Positions 14,880-23,034 are shown, numbered from the stretch's first letter. The stretch is 32,600 nt of DNA from Hungatella sp. UBA4396 (GCA_002389905.1 DGRE01000037.1:1-32600), one strand, 5' to 3'. Program-made: numbers and translations. Notes: a model not told the origin generated them from the letters alone.

Positions 14880-15509
14880 CTATTTTCTCAATACAGCTTC
14901 TACTGCTGCGTAAATGGTATCGGCCCGGCGGGTTCCTTCCTGAGCCAGCTTTTCTGCCTGCTCATTGAGGGAAACGGCCTTTTCCCGGTTTTTCATAAGC
15001 CCTGTATTAATGGAAACATTCATCTTTGCTCCCAGCAGGGCAGAACGGATGAACTGAACTCCCACTCCAACGTCACTGACAGCCAGGCGGCTCCCTTTTT
15101 CCGCCAGAATCTCCATAAGCCCCAGGGCTTCTACAGCACGCTCCATGACAGAAACCGGGACTAAGGAGGCTTTCAGCAGGTTTTCTTCCAAAACAGCTTC
15201 CTTATGTTTTTTCTCTTCTTCTGTTGCAGAAGGGAGGCCATAGGCAGCGGCAAGAGGGGCAAATACGATCCCGTCTTCGTCCGCAAGCCTGATAAATTCT
15301 GTTTTTAAAATCTCCAGCTTTTCCAGAATGGACTGCATTTCCTCTTCCACATCAGCATACTTTTTTTTGCCAAGGGTCAGATTGACTACCATTTCGCCCA
15401 ACCCAGCTCCCACGGCGCCCCCAAGGCCCGCCGCCCCGCCGCCGCCCGGAGTGGGGCTTTTCGAGGATAATTCTTTTAAGAATGTATAAACAGTAAGGTC
15501 TTGTATCAT
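14880..15509 (-). CDS. fchA: Methenyl-THF cyclohydrolase FchA (cyclodeaminase family)
   Basis: This is a 209-residue protein of the formiminotransferase-cyclodeaminase C-terminal family. The N-terminal signature SPTPGGGGAAGLGGAVGAGL (about 18-37) is the folate-binding hallmark. As a stand-alone protein it is usually annotated as methenyltetrahydrofolate cyclohydrolase, interconverting 5,10-methenyl-THF and 10-formyl-THF; formimino-THF cyclodeaminase activity is the alternative. There is no histidine-degradation gene nearby, and folD follows directly, which favours the one-carbon role. AGGGAG precedes the ATG. The product is expected to be cytosolic and oligomeric. Confidence 0.9.
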   Translation of the reverse strand: MIQDLTVYTFLKELSSKSPTPGGGGAAGLGGAVGAGLGEMVVNLTLGKKKYADVEEEMQSILEKLEILKTEFIRLADEDGIVFAPLAAAYGLPSATEEEKKHKEAVLEENLLKASLVPVSVMERAVEALGLMEILAEKGSRLAVSDVGVGVQFIRSALLGAKMNVSINTGLMKNREKAVSLNEQAEKLAQEGTRRADTIYAAVEAVLRK

Positions 15510-15544
15510 GCTTGTCTCCCTTTTTAGTAGAATATTTGTTTTTC

Positions 15545-15573
15545 ATTATATAGGGATTTACCAAAAAAAACAA
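15545..15573 (-). promoter_or_regulatory. Probable fchA-folD promoter
   Basis: On the minus strand TTGTTT (15568-15573), 17 bases and a perfect TATAAT (15545-15550) lie about 36 bases upstream of the fchA start and downstream of the argD terminator, which makes fchA-folD an independent transcription unit. Confidence 0.62.
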
Positions 15574-15590
15574 GGTTATTCCAATAATAC

Positions 15591-15631
15591 AAAGAAAGCC
15601 AGAGCCATGGAAATCCCATAAGCTCCGGCTT
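15591..15631 (-). terminator. Terminator of the argCJBD operon
   Basis: On the minus strand AAGCCGGAGC (15622-15631) pairs with GCTCTGGCTT (15596-15605, one G-U pair), with an inner ATGG/CCAT extension, followed by TCTTT. It lies about 26 bases after the argD stop codon. The U-tract is interrupted by a C. Confidence 0.75.
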
Positions 15632-15656
15632 AAGTCAAATGCAGGAATACTATCTT

Positions 15657-16856
15657 TTATGACTGCTGATCCAGCAATGCTTTCAGCCTTTTGATCATCT
15701 CATCCACATCCTTTTTAGCGATCACAAGAGGGGGAACAAAACGGATTACATTGATTCCCGCGCTGATCAATACCAGCTTCTGCTCCAGCAATGCCTGACT
15801 TACAATAGAAGAAACAGGAATTGAAAATTCCAGGCCCTGAATCAGTCCAATTCCTCTCCGGCCGGTTACCGCAGGGTACTGGTCTGTCAATTCTGCAAGC
15901 TTCTGTTCCAGGTATTCTCCCACTTCTTTTACATGGTCCGTAAGATTCCTCTCTTCAAAAATATCCAGTACTTTGGAAGCCGCTGCCGTCACAAAGGGGT
16001 TTCCTCCGTAAGTGGTTCCGTGATCTCCCGGTCCCATGGCTGTTGCCGCTTTTCCTGAAGCCAGAAATGCGCCTACGGGAACTCCGTTTCCCAATGCCTT
16101 TGCCACAGTCATCACATCCGGCTTCACTCCGTACTTCTGCCAGGCAAACATGGTTCCGGTCCGGCCCATCCCGCACTGAATCTCATCAAGAATCAGCAGT
16201 ATGTCATGTTCATCGCAAAGGTCTTTTACTCCCTTTAAAAATTCTTCCGTTGCCGGATAAATACCGCCTTCTCCCTGAACCGTTTCCATAATGATGGCGC
16301 AGGTCTTGGGATTTACCAGAGCCTTTACGCTGTCTAAATCGTTAAAATCAGCAAACTTAATTCCTGGTATGAGAGGCTTAAACGGTTCCTGGTAGTGATC
16401 GTTTCCTGTTACGGAAAGGGCGCCTAAGCTTCTGCCGTGAAAGGAGTGGTTCATGGCAATGATCTCATGGTCATGGGTTCCCTCCTTGTTATAGGCATAT
16501 TTTTTGGCGATCTTTAAAGCTCCCTCTATGGCCTCTGTTCCGCTGTTGGTAAAGAACACCCGGTCCATGGCCGATGCTTTTAACAGCTTTTCTCCTGCCT
16601 CTACAGCAGGTTCATTGTAAAATAAATTAGAGGTATGGAGAAGCTTATCTACCTGAGCCTTTAATGCTCCGTTAAATTCCGGATCATTGTATCCCAGGGC
16701 CATAACCGCAATTCCGGCTCCAAAGTCTAAGTATTCCTGGCCCTCTGTATCGTATAAGTATACTCCCTCTCCATGGTCAAAAACCACGGGAAAACGGTTA
16801 TAGGTCTTATAAAATCCTGCTTCGGCTTTGTCAATCAGCACCTGCTTATTTCCCAT
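15657..16856 (-). CDS. argD: Acetylornithine aminotransferase ArgD
   Basis: This PLP-dependent class III aminotransferase converts N-acetylglutamate semialdehyde and glutamate to N2-acetylornithine, the fourth step of arginine synthesis. It has 399 residues. It shows NSGTEAIEGALKIAKKY (about 104-120), the SFHGR motif (138-142), D224 in ILDEIQCGMGRTG, and PLP-binding K253 in VAKALGNG. The start codon overlaps the end of argB by 11 bases and has AGGAG ten bases upstream, which implies translational coupling. Context (argC, J, B) separates it from ornithine or GABA aminotransferases. It is the last gene of the operon. Confidence 0.96.
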   Translation of the reverse strand: MGNKQVLIDKAEAGFYKTYNRFPVVFDHGEGVYLYDTEGQEYLDFGAGIAVMALGYNDPEFNGALKAQVDKLLHTSNLFYNEPAVEAGEKLLKASAMDRVFFTNSGTEAIEGALKIAKKYAYNKEGTHDHEIIAMNHSFHGRSLGALSVTGNDHYQEPFKPLIPGIKFADFNDLDSVKALVNPKTCAIIMETVQGEGGIYPATEEFLKGVKDLCDEHDILLILDEIQCGMGRTGTMFAWQKYGVKPDVMTVAKALGNGVPVGAFLASGKAATAMGPGDHGTTYGGNPFVTAAASKVLDIFEERNLTDHVKEVGEYLEQKLAELTDQYPAVTGRRGIGLIQGLEFSIPVSSIVSQALLEQKLVLISAGINVIRFVPPLVIAKKDVDEMIKRLKALLDQQS

Positions 16857-17742
16857 GATAATAATGCTCCTCTCCCTTACTCACGATGGCGGTTCCGATT
16901 CCCTTATTAGTAAATATCTCCAGAAGGAGGCAATGAGGAATCCTTCCATCTAAAATATGTACCCTGGACACCCCTTTTTCCATGGCATCGATGCAGTTGT
17001 TAAGTTTGGGCAGCATTCCCCCGCCTAAGTTGCCGCTGTTTACAAATTCCTGGGCTTCCTCCACAGACATTTCAGAAATCAGGGATTCCTTATCTTTAAA
17101 ATCCCGGTACACGCCCTCTACGTCAGTTAAGAAAGCCAGCTTTTCCGCCTCTACGGCAGTGGCAATAGCACAGGCCGCATCGTCTGCATTGATGTTGTAG
17201 GTCTGGAATTCATCGTCAAATCCGGTGGGACATATAATAGGAAGAAAATCCTTTTCCAAAAGGTCATAGATGATCTCGGGGTCAACCTCTGTAACTTCTC
17301 CCACATAGCCGATATCCTCTCCATTAGAATAGCGCTTCTTGCATTTTAACATCATGCCATCCTTGCCGCTGATTCCAACGGCTTTGATTCCCAGCTCATT
17401 GACCAGCTGAACCAGACTTTTGTTGACCCGGTTTAACACCATTTCAACAATTTCCATAGTGGCTTCGTCCGTTACCCGCAGTCCATTGATAAATTGGGGC
17501 TCCATGCCTGACTTTTCCACCCATTTGCTGATTTCTTTTCCGCCGCCGTGGACGATGATGGGTTTAAAGCCTACCAGCTTTAACAGCACAACGTCCTGAA
17601 TGACATGTTTTTTCAGTTCCTCATCTACCATGGCGCTTCCGCCGTATTTTACTACAATGATTTTGCGGTTAAAACGCTGAATGTAAGGAAGGGCCTCAAT
17701 CAGCACCTCCGCCTTTTCCATAATGCTGTGATCCAATTCCAT
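16846..17742 (-). CDS. argB: Acetylglutamate kinase ArgB
   Basis: ArgB phosphorylates N-acetyl-L-glutamate with ATP in the second step of arginine synthesis. This amino-acid-kinase-fold protein of 298 residues has KYGGSAM (32-38), HGGGKEI (about 64-70) and the C-terminal GNLGGGMLPKL region. The N-terminus has an extra helix (LIEALPYIQRF, about 14-24) like that of the arginine-inhibited hexameric kinases, so feedback inhibition by arginine is likely; this is inference from family knowledge. AAGGAGGG precedes the ATG. It sits between argJ and argD with short spacing. Confidence 0.97.
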   Translation of the reverse strand: MELDHSIMEKAEVLIEALPYIQRFNRKIIVVKYGGSAMVDEELKKHVIQDVVLLKLVGFKPIIVHGGGKEISKWVEKSGMEPQFINGLRVTDEATMEIVEMVLNRVNKSLVQLVNELGIKAVGISGKDGMMLKCKKRYSNGEDIGYVGEVTEVDPEIIYDLLEKDFLPIICPTGFDDEFQTYNINADDAACAIATAVEAEKLAFLTDVEGVYRDFKDKESLISEMSVEEAQEFVNSGNLGGGMLPKLNNCIDAMEKGVSRVHILDGRIPHCLLLEIFTNKGIGTAIVSKGEEHYYHGK

Positions 17743-17763
17743 ATCTATCCCTCCTTGCTCCGG

Positions 17764-18987
17764 TTAAGAGCGGTAATCTGCGTTGATTTTTACATAATCA
17801 AAGGTCAGGTCGCAGCCCCAGGCTGTTGCAGAGGCTTCTCCCATCTTGATGTCAGCGGTGGCAGTCACCTCCGGCTCAGACAGGATTTTGGTGGCCTCTT
17901 CTTCACTGTAATCAAGGGCTACACCATTTTCAATGATTTTCAGCTTTCCTGCTGCGCTTTCAAAATATAAATCCACCTTTTCCGGGTCAAACATGGCCCC
18001 GGAATAACCCATGGCGCAGAGGATGCGGCCCCAGTTGGCATCGTGGCCGAAAATAGCCGCTTTGGTCAGGCTGGAAGTGATAACGGATTTTGACAGGGTT
18101 ACTGCCTGTTCCTTTGTTTCGGCTCCGATAATCTTCACTTCAAACAGGGCGGTACAGCCTTCACCGTCTCCTGCCATCTTTTTGGCAAGAGTCTCATTGA
18201 TAAAATTCAGGGCCTTGCAAAAAGCCTGATAATCTTCATTTTTTTCTGTAATTTCTTTATTTCCGGCCATGCCGTTGGCAAGAAGGAGGACTGTATCATT
18301 GGTGGACGTATCTCCGTCTACAGAGATCATGTTGTAGGTGTCCTTGATGTCTTCTTTTAAGGCTTCTGTCAGAAGCTCCTTGGAAATGGCCGCATCTGTG
18401 GTGACAAAGCTCAGCATGGTGCACATATCGGGATGAATCATGCCGGAGCCCTTGCACATGCCGCCTATGGTAATGGTCTTTCCTCCGGCTTCAAACTGAA
18501 CCGCCACTTCCTTTTTCACCGTATCCGTGGTCATGATGGCTGTGGCTGCGGCTGTTCCGCTTTCCTCACTGCTGTCAAGATTGGGCGCCATGACAGCAAC
18601 TCCTGCTGCAATCCTGTCCATGGGAAGCTGTCTGCCAATGACTCCTGTAGAAGCCACCAAAACGGAATTGACTGGGATGGATAGGCATTCTGCCGCCTTT
18701 TGGGCTGTTTCCTTGCAGTAACCCAGGCCCTCTTCTCCGGTACAGGCATTGGCAACTCCTGCGTTAACCACTACTGCCTGGGCATAGGGGGAGTTTGTTA
18801 CGATATCCTTATCCCATTTTACCGGAGCAGCCTTGACAACGTTGGTGGTAAAGGTTCCTGCTGCCTTGGCGGGCACCTCGCTGTAAATCATAGCCATATC
18901 TTTCCGGTCTTTATATTTAATTCCTGCTGCTGTGGAGGCGGCCTTAAAGCCCTTTGCCGCCGTTACCCCTCCGTTGATCTGTCTCAT
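17764..18987 (-). CDS. argJ: Bifunctional ornithine acetyltransferase / N-acetylglutamate synthase ArgJ
   Basis: ArgJ moves the acetyl group from acetylornithine to glutamate, recycling acetate in arginine synthesis; bifunctional forms also use acetyl-CoA. It has 407 residues. The precursor is cut autocatalytically before a Thr: here MCTMLSFV gives T190 as the nucleophile, with Cys rather than the more common Ala before it. The conserved MCKGSGMIHP precedes it. The ATG at 18987 was chosen because GGAGGAG lies seven bases upstream and the protein then starts directly at the family N-terminus; a GTG seven codons earlier lies upstream of that site. The binding site overlaps the end of the GNAT gene, so the two are coupled. 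Confidence 0.95.
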   Translation of the reverse strand: MRQINGGVTAAKGFKAASTAAGIKYKDRKDMAMIYSEVPAKAAGTFTTNVVKAAPVKWDKDIVTNSPYAQAVVVNAGVANACTGEEGLGYCKETAQKAAECLSIPVNSVLVASTGVIGRQLPMDRIAAGVAVMAPNLDSSEESGTAAATAIMTTDTVKKEVAVQFEAGGKTITIGGMCKGSGMIHPDMCTMLSFVTTDAAISKELLTEALKEDIKDTYNMISVDGDTSTNDTVLLLANGMAGNKEITEKNEDYQAFCKALNFINETLAKKMAGDGEGCTALFEVKIIGAETKEQAVTLSKSVITSSLTKAAIFGHDANWGRILCAMGYSGAMFDPEKVDLYFESAAGKLKIIENGVALDYSEEEATKILSEPEVTATADIKMGEASATAWGCDLTFDYVKINADYRS

Positions 18988-19004
18988 ATGGTTACTCCTC
19001 CCGC

Positions 19005-19451
19005 TCACTGAACGAATTTTACAATATTTTCTTCTATTAAATCAAAGTTATAATAATTTAAGTCTTCCCGGAAGATCCAGCCTGCCTTTTTCCAGAATTC
19101 ATTTCCCACTGCATTGGATTTAAAGGCAACCAGGCTGACCTTGCTGATGCCTTCTTCCTTCAGCCGTTTCATGGCTTCCAGAGCCATCTGATGTCCCAGT
19201 CCCTGCTGACGGCATCCTGCCGCCACACAGACATGGTAGAAAAAGGCCCTCCGTCCGTCATGGCCGCTGAGAATGGTTCCGACGATTCTGCCCTTATCCT
19301 CTGCCACTACGCTGAGGCCGGAGTTTCTCTTTATAAATTTTTCTATGGACTGTCTGGAATCCTCCAGGGAGTAGATTCCAAATCCTTTGATTGATGACCA
19401 GAGTTCGTAAACCTGATCATAGTCCTCTGATTCCATGGTACGAATAATCAT
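19005..19451 (-). CDS. GNAT acetyltransferase (YpeA-like) inside arg operon
   Basis: This is a 148-residue acetyl-CoA-dependent N-acetyltransferase. The acetyl-CoA loop is C80-RQQGLG-H87, preceded by VGTILSGHDGRRAFFYHVCV (about 57-76), which resembles the corresponding VGTVMGGYDGHRG stretch of E. coli YpeA. A C-terminal GNEFWKKAGW closes the fold. It lies between argC and argJ, 17 bases before argJ, so its product is made with the arginine enzymes. It could supply N-acetylglutamate from acetyl-CoA to prime the ArgJ cycle, or acetylate another amine. It is much shorter than the classical ArgA synthase and lacks the amino-acid-kinase domain. The substrate is not determinable from sequence. Confidence 0.85.
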   Translation of the reverse strand: MIIRTMESEDYDQVYELWSSIKGFGIYSLEDSRQSIEKFIKRNSGLSVVAEDKGRIVGTILSGHDGRRAFFYHVCVAAGCRQQGLGHQMALEAMKRLKEEGISKVSLVAFKSNAVGNEFWKKAGWIFREDLNYYNFDLIEENIVKFVQ

Positions 19452-19484
19452 AATAACCGGCCGGACCTCCTTTATTCATATTGT

Positions 19485-20525
19485 CTACGGAAACATGGGA
19501 ATCAGCTTCAGGCCCTTGTTCTCCGGAAGCCCGAACATGATATTCATATTCTGGACTGCCTGACCGGCAGCCCCCTTTACCAGATTATCCATGGCTCCCA
19601 TCATGATGATCCGGTTGGTCCTTGGATCGATTTTAAAATTCACATCTACAAAATTGCTTCCTTCCACCCATTTGGTTTGGGGAACCACGTCCTTTTCCAG
19701 TACCCGGACAAAATATTCATCCTGATAATATTTGTCATAGGCTGCCTTTACTTCTTCATAGGAAGCTGTTTTGGCAAGGGTTCCGTAGGCCGTAATTAAA
19801 ATTCCACGGTTCATGGGAACCAGATGAGGGGTAAAGCTTATGGTGACAGGCTTTCCAGCCGCATAGGAAAGCTGTTCCTCGATTTCCGGCGTATGTCTGT
19901 GAACTCCTACTCCGTAAGCCTTGATATTTTCGTTGACCTCGCAGTAAAGGGAATCCACCTTAGCCCCTCTTCCCGCTCCGGAGGTACCGGACTTGGCATC
20001 AATGATGATGGTGGCTGGGTCAATCAGCCCTTCTTTTACCAGGGGGTAAATGGATAAAAATGAACAGGTGGGATAACAGCCCGGGTTGGCAATGAGCCTG
20101 GCCTTTTTAATTTCTTCCCTATTGATTTCCGGCAGACCGTAAACTGCTTCCTTTATAAACTGAGGCGTTTTATGCTCCATCTTATACCATGCTTCATAAA
20201 TATCCACATCTTTAATCCGGTAATCTGCACTTAAGTCAATGATCTTTGTCTTTGACAGAATGTCTTCCTTCATGAGGGAAGCTAAAAAGCCCTGAGGCGT
20301 TGCCGTAAAAATCACATCCACCTTTTCTGCCAAAGCTTCTATATTATCATCCAGACAGGAGTCGTCCACGATCTCAAACATGTTCTGGTAAATAGAAGCG
20401 TATTTTTGACCGGTATAGCTTTTAGAGCCATACCATAGGATCTCTACATCATCTCTCTGGAGCAAAAGTCTTACCAATTCACCGCCTGCATATCCGGTGG
20501 AGCCAATTATTCCCGCCTTTATCAT
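19485..20525 (-). CDS. argC: N-acetyl-gamma-glutamyl-phosphate reductase ArgC
   Basis: ArgC reduces N-acetylglutamyl phosphate to the semialdehyde with NADPH, the third step of arginine synthesis. The 346-residue protein starts MIKAGIIGSTGYAGGELVRLL (NADP-binding loop) and has catalytic C150 in ANPGCYPT, with GAGRGAK and HRHTPEIEEQL further on. The ATG at 20525 was chosen because AGGAG lies eight bases upstream and it gives the usual family length; upstream in-frame starts add a non-conserved 21-residue leader and reach into the promoter. It is the first gene of the leftward arg operon. Confidence 0.96.
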   Translation of the reverse strand: MIKAGIIGSTGYAGGELVRLLLQRDDVEILWYGSKSYTGQKYASIYQNMFEIVDDSCLDDNIEALAEKVDVIFTATPQGFLASLMKEDILSKTKIIDLSADYRIKDVDIYEAWYKMEHKTPQFIKEAVYGLPEINREEIKKARLIANPGCYPTCSFLSIYPLVKEGLIDPATIIIDAKSGTSGAGRGAKVDSLYCEVNENIKAYGVGVHRHTPEIEEQLSYAAGKPVTISFTPHLVPMNRGILITAYGTLAKTASYEEVKAAYDKYYQDEYFVRVLEKDVVPQTKWVEGSNFVDVNFKIDPRTNRIIMMGAMDNLVKGAAGQAVQNMNIMFGLPENKGLKLIPMFP

Positions 20526-20573
20526 GATCATCTCTCCTATCTTTATAATTCCTGTATTTTTGTTTTTCAAGAT

Positions 20574-20587
20574 TTCATAATTATACA
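20574..20587. promoter_or_regulatory. Candidate ArgR operator over argC -10 box
   Basis: On the minus strand the motif TGTATAATTATGAA, an imperfect palindrome, covers the argC -10 box. Twelve of the first thirteen bases are identical to a site over the argG -10 box (20658-20671). Position and partial palindromy suit an arginine repressor site; the regulator gene is not in the window. Confidence 0.5.
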
Positions 20588-20608
20588 TCCTAACTGTATA
20601 TTATGCAA
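20580..20608 (-). promoter_or_regulatory. argC operon promoter
   Basis: On the minus strand TTGCAT (20603-20608), 17 bases and a perfect TATAAT (20580-20585) lie about 55 bases upstream of the argC start. Confidence 0.78.
20595..20607. promoter_or_regulatory. Second palindromic motif at argC -35 box
   Basis: The 13-base imperfect palindrome TGTATATTATGCA overlaps the -35 box of the argC promoter. It shares the TGTATA half with the two -10 motifs and may be an additional operator site for cooperative repressor binding. Confidence 0.4.
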
Positions 20609-20636
20609 GTTATTTTTACATTTTTTTATTTAACAC

Positions 20637-20665
20637 TTGCATTTTAACCACTTTTGGTGTATATT
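20637..20665 (+). promoter_or_regulatory. argG promoter
   Basis: TTGCAT (20637-20642), 17 bases and TATATT (20660-20665) lie about 50 bases upstream of the argG start. The -35 hexamer is the same as that of the divergent argC promoter. Confidence 0.75.
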
Positions 20666-20671
20666 TATGAA
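20658..20671. promoter_or_regulatory. Candidate ArgR operator over argG -10 box
   Basis: TGTATATTTATGAA covers the argG -10 box and differs at a single base from the motif over the argC -10 box. The matching placement on two divergent promoters of the same pathway supports joint repression. Confidence 0.5.
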
Positions 20672-20715
20672 AGTTCAACAGAAAATAACCATATACAATT
20701 GAGGAGGATTTATAA

Positions 20716-21948
20716 ATGAAAGAAAAAGTTATACTGGCTTATTCCGGCGGACTGGATACTACCGCCATCATCCCATGGTTAAAGGAAAATTTTGATTATG
20801 ACGTAGTCTGCTGCTGTATCGACTGCGGCCAGGGAAACGAACTGGATGGACTGGATGAAAGAGCAAAATTGTCCGGCGCTACCAAATTATACATTGAAAA
20901 CCTGGTTGATGATTTCAGTGACAATTACATTATTCCCTGTGTTCAGGCAAATGCGGTCTACGAGAATAAATATTTATTAGGTACTTCCATGGCACGTCCG
21001 GCTATTGCAAAGAGGCTGGTGGAAATTGCAAGGAAGGAAGGCGCTACCGCCATCTGCCACGGCGCAACAGGAAAGGGAAATGACCAGATCCGCTTTGAGC
21101 TGGGCATCAAGGCTCTGGCTCCTGATTTAAAGATCATTGCTCCCTGGAGAATGACCGATGTATGGACCATGCAGTCCAGAGAAGATGAAATCGAGTACTG
21201 CAAGCAGCACGGAATCGACCTTCCGTTCTCTTCTGACAACAGCTACAGCCGTGACAGAAACTTATGGCACATCAGCCATGAAGGTCTGGAACTGGAAGAT
21301 CCGGCCAATGAGCCCAATTATGATCACCTTCTGGTGCTGGGCGTTTCTCCGGAAAAGGCTCCTGATGAAGGCGAGTATGTGACCATGGCCTTTGAAAAGG
21401 GCATTCCGGTCAGCGTAAACGGTGAAAAGATGAAGGTTTCCGATATCATTGCCAAGTTAAATGAACTGGGCGGCAAGCATGGAATCGGAATCGTGGATAT
21501 TGTGGAAAACAGAGTCGTTGGTATGAAGTCCAGAGGCGTTTATGAGACTCCAGGCGGAACTATTTTGATGGAAGCACATCAGCAGTTAGAAGAACTGGTT
21601 TTAGACCGTGCCACCATGGAAGTGAAGAAAGATATGGGCAATAAATTTGCACAGATCGTATACGAAGGAAAATGGTTCACTCCGCTGAGGGAAGCAATTC
21701 AGGCTTTCATTGAATCCACTCAGGAATATGTAACCGGTGAAGTGAAGTTCAAGCTTTACAAGGGCAATATCATCAAGGCCGGAACCACTTCTCCATACTC
21801 CTTATATAGCGAGTCCCTGGCCTCCTTTACAACCGGTGACCTTTATGACCACCATGATGCTGACGGCTTTATCACTCTCTTTGGCTTACCGTTAAAGGTT
21901 CGTGCTATGAAGATGCAGGAAGCAGAAAAGGGAAACAGCGGGAAATAA
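20716..21948 (+). CDS. argG: Argininosuccinate synthase ArgG
   Basis: ArgG joins citrulline and aspartate, using ATP, to form argininosuccinate. It has 410 residues, the usual length. The N-terminal PP-loop ILAYSGGLDTTAII (7-20) binds ATP, and further family stretches include GATGKGNDQIRFE and SDNSYSRDRNLWHISHEGLELEDP. GAGGAGG precedes the ATG. It is the only plus-strand gene of the window and is divergent from argC; argH, which often follows argG, is not present. A strong hairpin lies after it. Confidence 0.97.
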   Translation: MKEKVILAYSGGLDTTAIIPWLKENFDYDVVCCCIDCGQGNELDGLDERAKLSGATKLYIENLVDDFSDNYIIPCVQANAVYENKYLLGTSMARPAIAKRLVEIARKEGATAICHGATGKGNDQIRFELGIKALAPDLKIIAPWRMTDVWTMQSREDEIEYCKQHGIDLPFSSDNSYSRDRNLWHISHEGLELEDPANEPNYDHLLVLGVSPEKAPDEGEYVTMAFEKGIPVSVNGEKMKVSDIIAKLNELGGKHGIGIVDIVENRVVGMKSRGVYETPGGTILMEAHQQLEELVLDRATMEVKKDMGNKFAQIVYEGKWFTPLREAIQAFIESTQEYVTGEVKFKLYKGNIIKAGTTSPYSLYSESLASFTTGDLYDHHDADGFITLFGLPLKVRAMKMQEAEKGNSGK

Positions 21949-22001
21949 TGTGATATTCCATCGAAAAAAAGGAAATTTCCCATAAAAGAAATGTCAGACA
22001 C

Positions 22002-22047
22002 AAAAAGAGAAGAAACCCGGCATTTAGGCAAGGTTTCTTCTCTTTTT
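22002..22047. terminator. Bidirectional terminator between argG and the Rpn-type gene
   Basis: A perfect 16-bp inverted repeat (22002-22017 with 22032-22047, 14-base loop) with A-run and T-run ends lies between the convergent argG and Rpn-like genes and can stop transcription from both sides. Confidence 0.9.
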
Positions 22048-22071
22048 GTTATTTTACCAGACAGATTCTTT

Positions 22072-22848
22072 CTAAGGAGTTTTACAGGCTTCTTTTAAAT
22101 CCTCTATTTCTTCCTCTGTAAGCTTTGTATACTTCATAATCTTTTCCAACGGCTCCCCATTTTGCAGCATCTCCAAAGCCATATTTTTTCTTTCTCTGTG
22201 TTTCCCCTCTTCCATTCCTTTCCCATAAATACTCATATTCACAACCTCCCATTCCTCTGATTGCTTTACTTCAGCAACAATTGTATCCAGTTTTACAATT
22301 CTCTCATCCCGCACCATGATATCCGGGTTATTTAATTTTGAGTTTTTCATATTAAGAAATAGCTTTTGGGTTCCATCTTCTAATTCCAGCCCCTGTAATT
22401 CTTTGCACTGTTCCGTAAACGTGTATTTTGCCAGGTCTTTTCCAAATATATCTTCCTGGGTTATAAATATAATGACAGATGAAGGCAGATACTTATACCT
22501 TGTGCTCTTTCCTGATTTTAATACAGGTGAATCCAAAAGACCCTGATAATATCTCGCTCGCTTTCTTACATCATCAGAGCTGGTATCATTCTGCATTTCT
22601 GTCACAAACTGACGGTCATCCATTCCAACTGCCCAGGCATCCATTCGTATTGCCCGTTTCCCAGACCGGTTCAGCACCACCTGCTCCACTTTTACCTCTG
22701 CCAGCTTTAAATCCGGTTCATTCATAATAATGCTTAAAGTACATTCATATGCCTCTCTGTTTTTCATCACTGACAGAAACAGTGCAAAATCACTTAGATT
22801 CAGTTCATCATCTTCCGGCAAAATATCATTGCGGTTCTCGTATTCCAT
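22072..22848 (-). CDS. Rpn family PD-(D/E)XK nuclease / putative transposase
   Basis: This is a 258-residue protein of the recombination-promoting nuclease (PDDEXK_2) group. The nuclease core has D70 in RAIRMDAWAV and E84/Q86 in FVTEMQND, the D...ExQ form typical of the family. The C-terminal part is charged and helical (GKGMEEGKHRERKNMALEML and KYTKLTEEEIEDLK), also typical. Such genes occur in many scattered copies in clostridial genomes; E. coli Rpn proteins cut DNA and stimulate RecA-independent recombination. The ATG at 22848 was chosen because AAAGGAAG lies upstream and the family N-terminus starts there. No terminal inverted repeats were seen, so mobility is not shown. Intact by length. 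Confidence 0.85.
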   Translation of the reverse strand: MEYENRNDILPEDDELNLSDFALFLSVMKNREAYECTLSIIMNEPDLKLAEVKVEQVVLNRSGKRAIRMDAWAVGMDDRQFVTEMQNDTSSDDVRKRARYYQGLLDSPVLKSGKSTRYKYLPSSVIIFITQEDIFGKDLAKYTFTEQCKELQGLELEDGTQKLFLNMKNSKLNNPDIMVRDERIVKLDTIVAEVKQSEEWEVVNMSIYGKGMEEGKHRERKNMALEMLQNGEPLEKIMKYTKLTEEEIEDLKEACKTP

Positions 22849-23005
22849 ATTTGTTCTTCCTTTCGTTTTGTTCAGGAAGAACAATCTGCCCTCCCTGCTG
22901 TTTTTTCTGGGTATAAGCAAGGAGTTCTTGAATATTACAGACTGCTGAAAATCAGCATAAATGAGAATTTTAGATGTATTGATTTAGAAATCATTGCTTA
23001 TTAAT

Positions 23006-23034
23006 AGTATATCATAGGAGAATACTTGATACAA
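23006..23034 (-). promoter_or_regulatory. Probable promoter of the Rpn-like gene
   Basis: On the minus strand TTGTAT (23029-23034), 17 bases and TATACT (23006-23011) lie about 160 bases upstream of the chosen start, leaving a long leader without an obvious structure. Confidence 0.55.

Noticed and set aside
18396..18430. ArgJ self-cleavage site with Cys before the catalytic Thr as an inactivating change
   Set aside because: The nucleophilic Thr and its surroundings are intact; as far as I recall Cys before it occurs in functional clostridial forms.
18433..19123. Plus-strand frames opposite argJ and the GNAT gene
   Set aside because: Antisense shadows of conserved coding regions.
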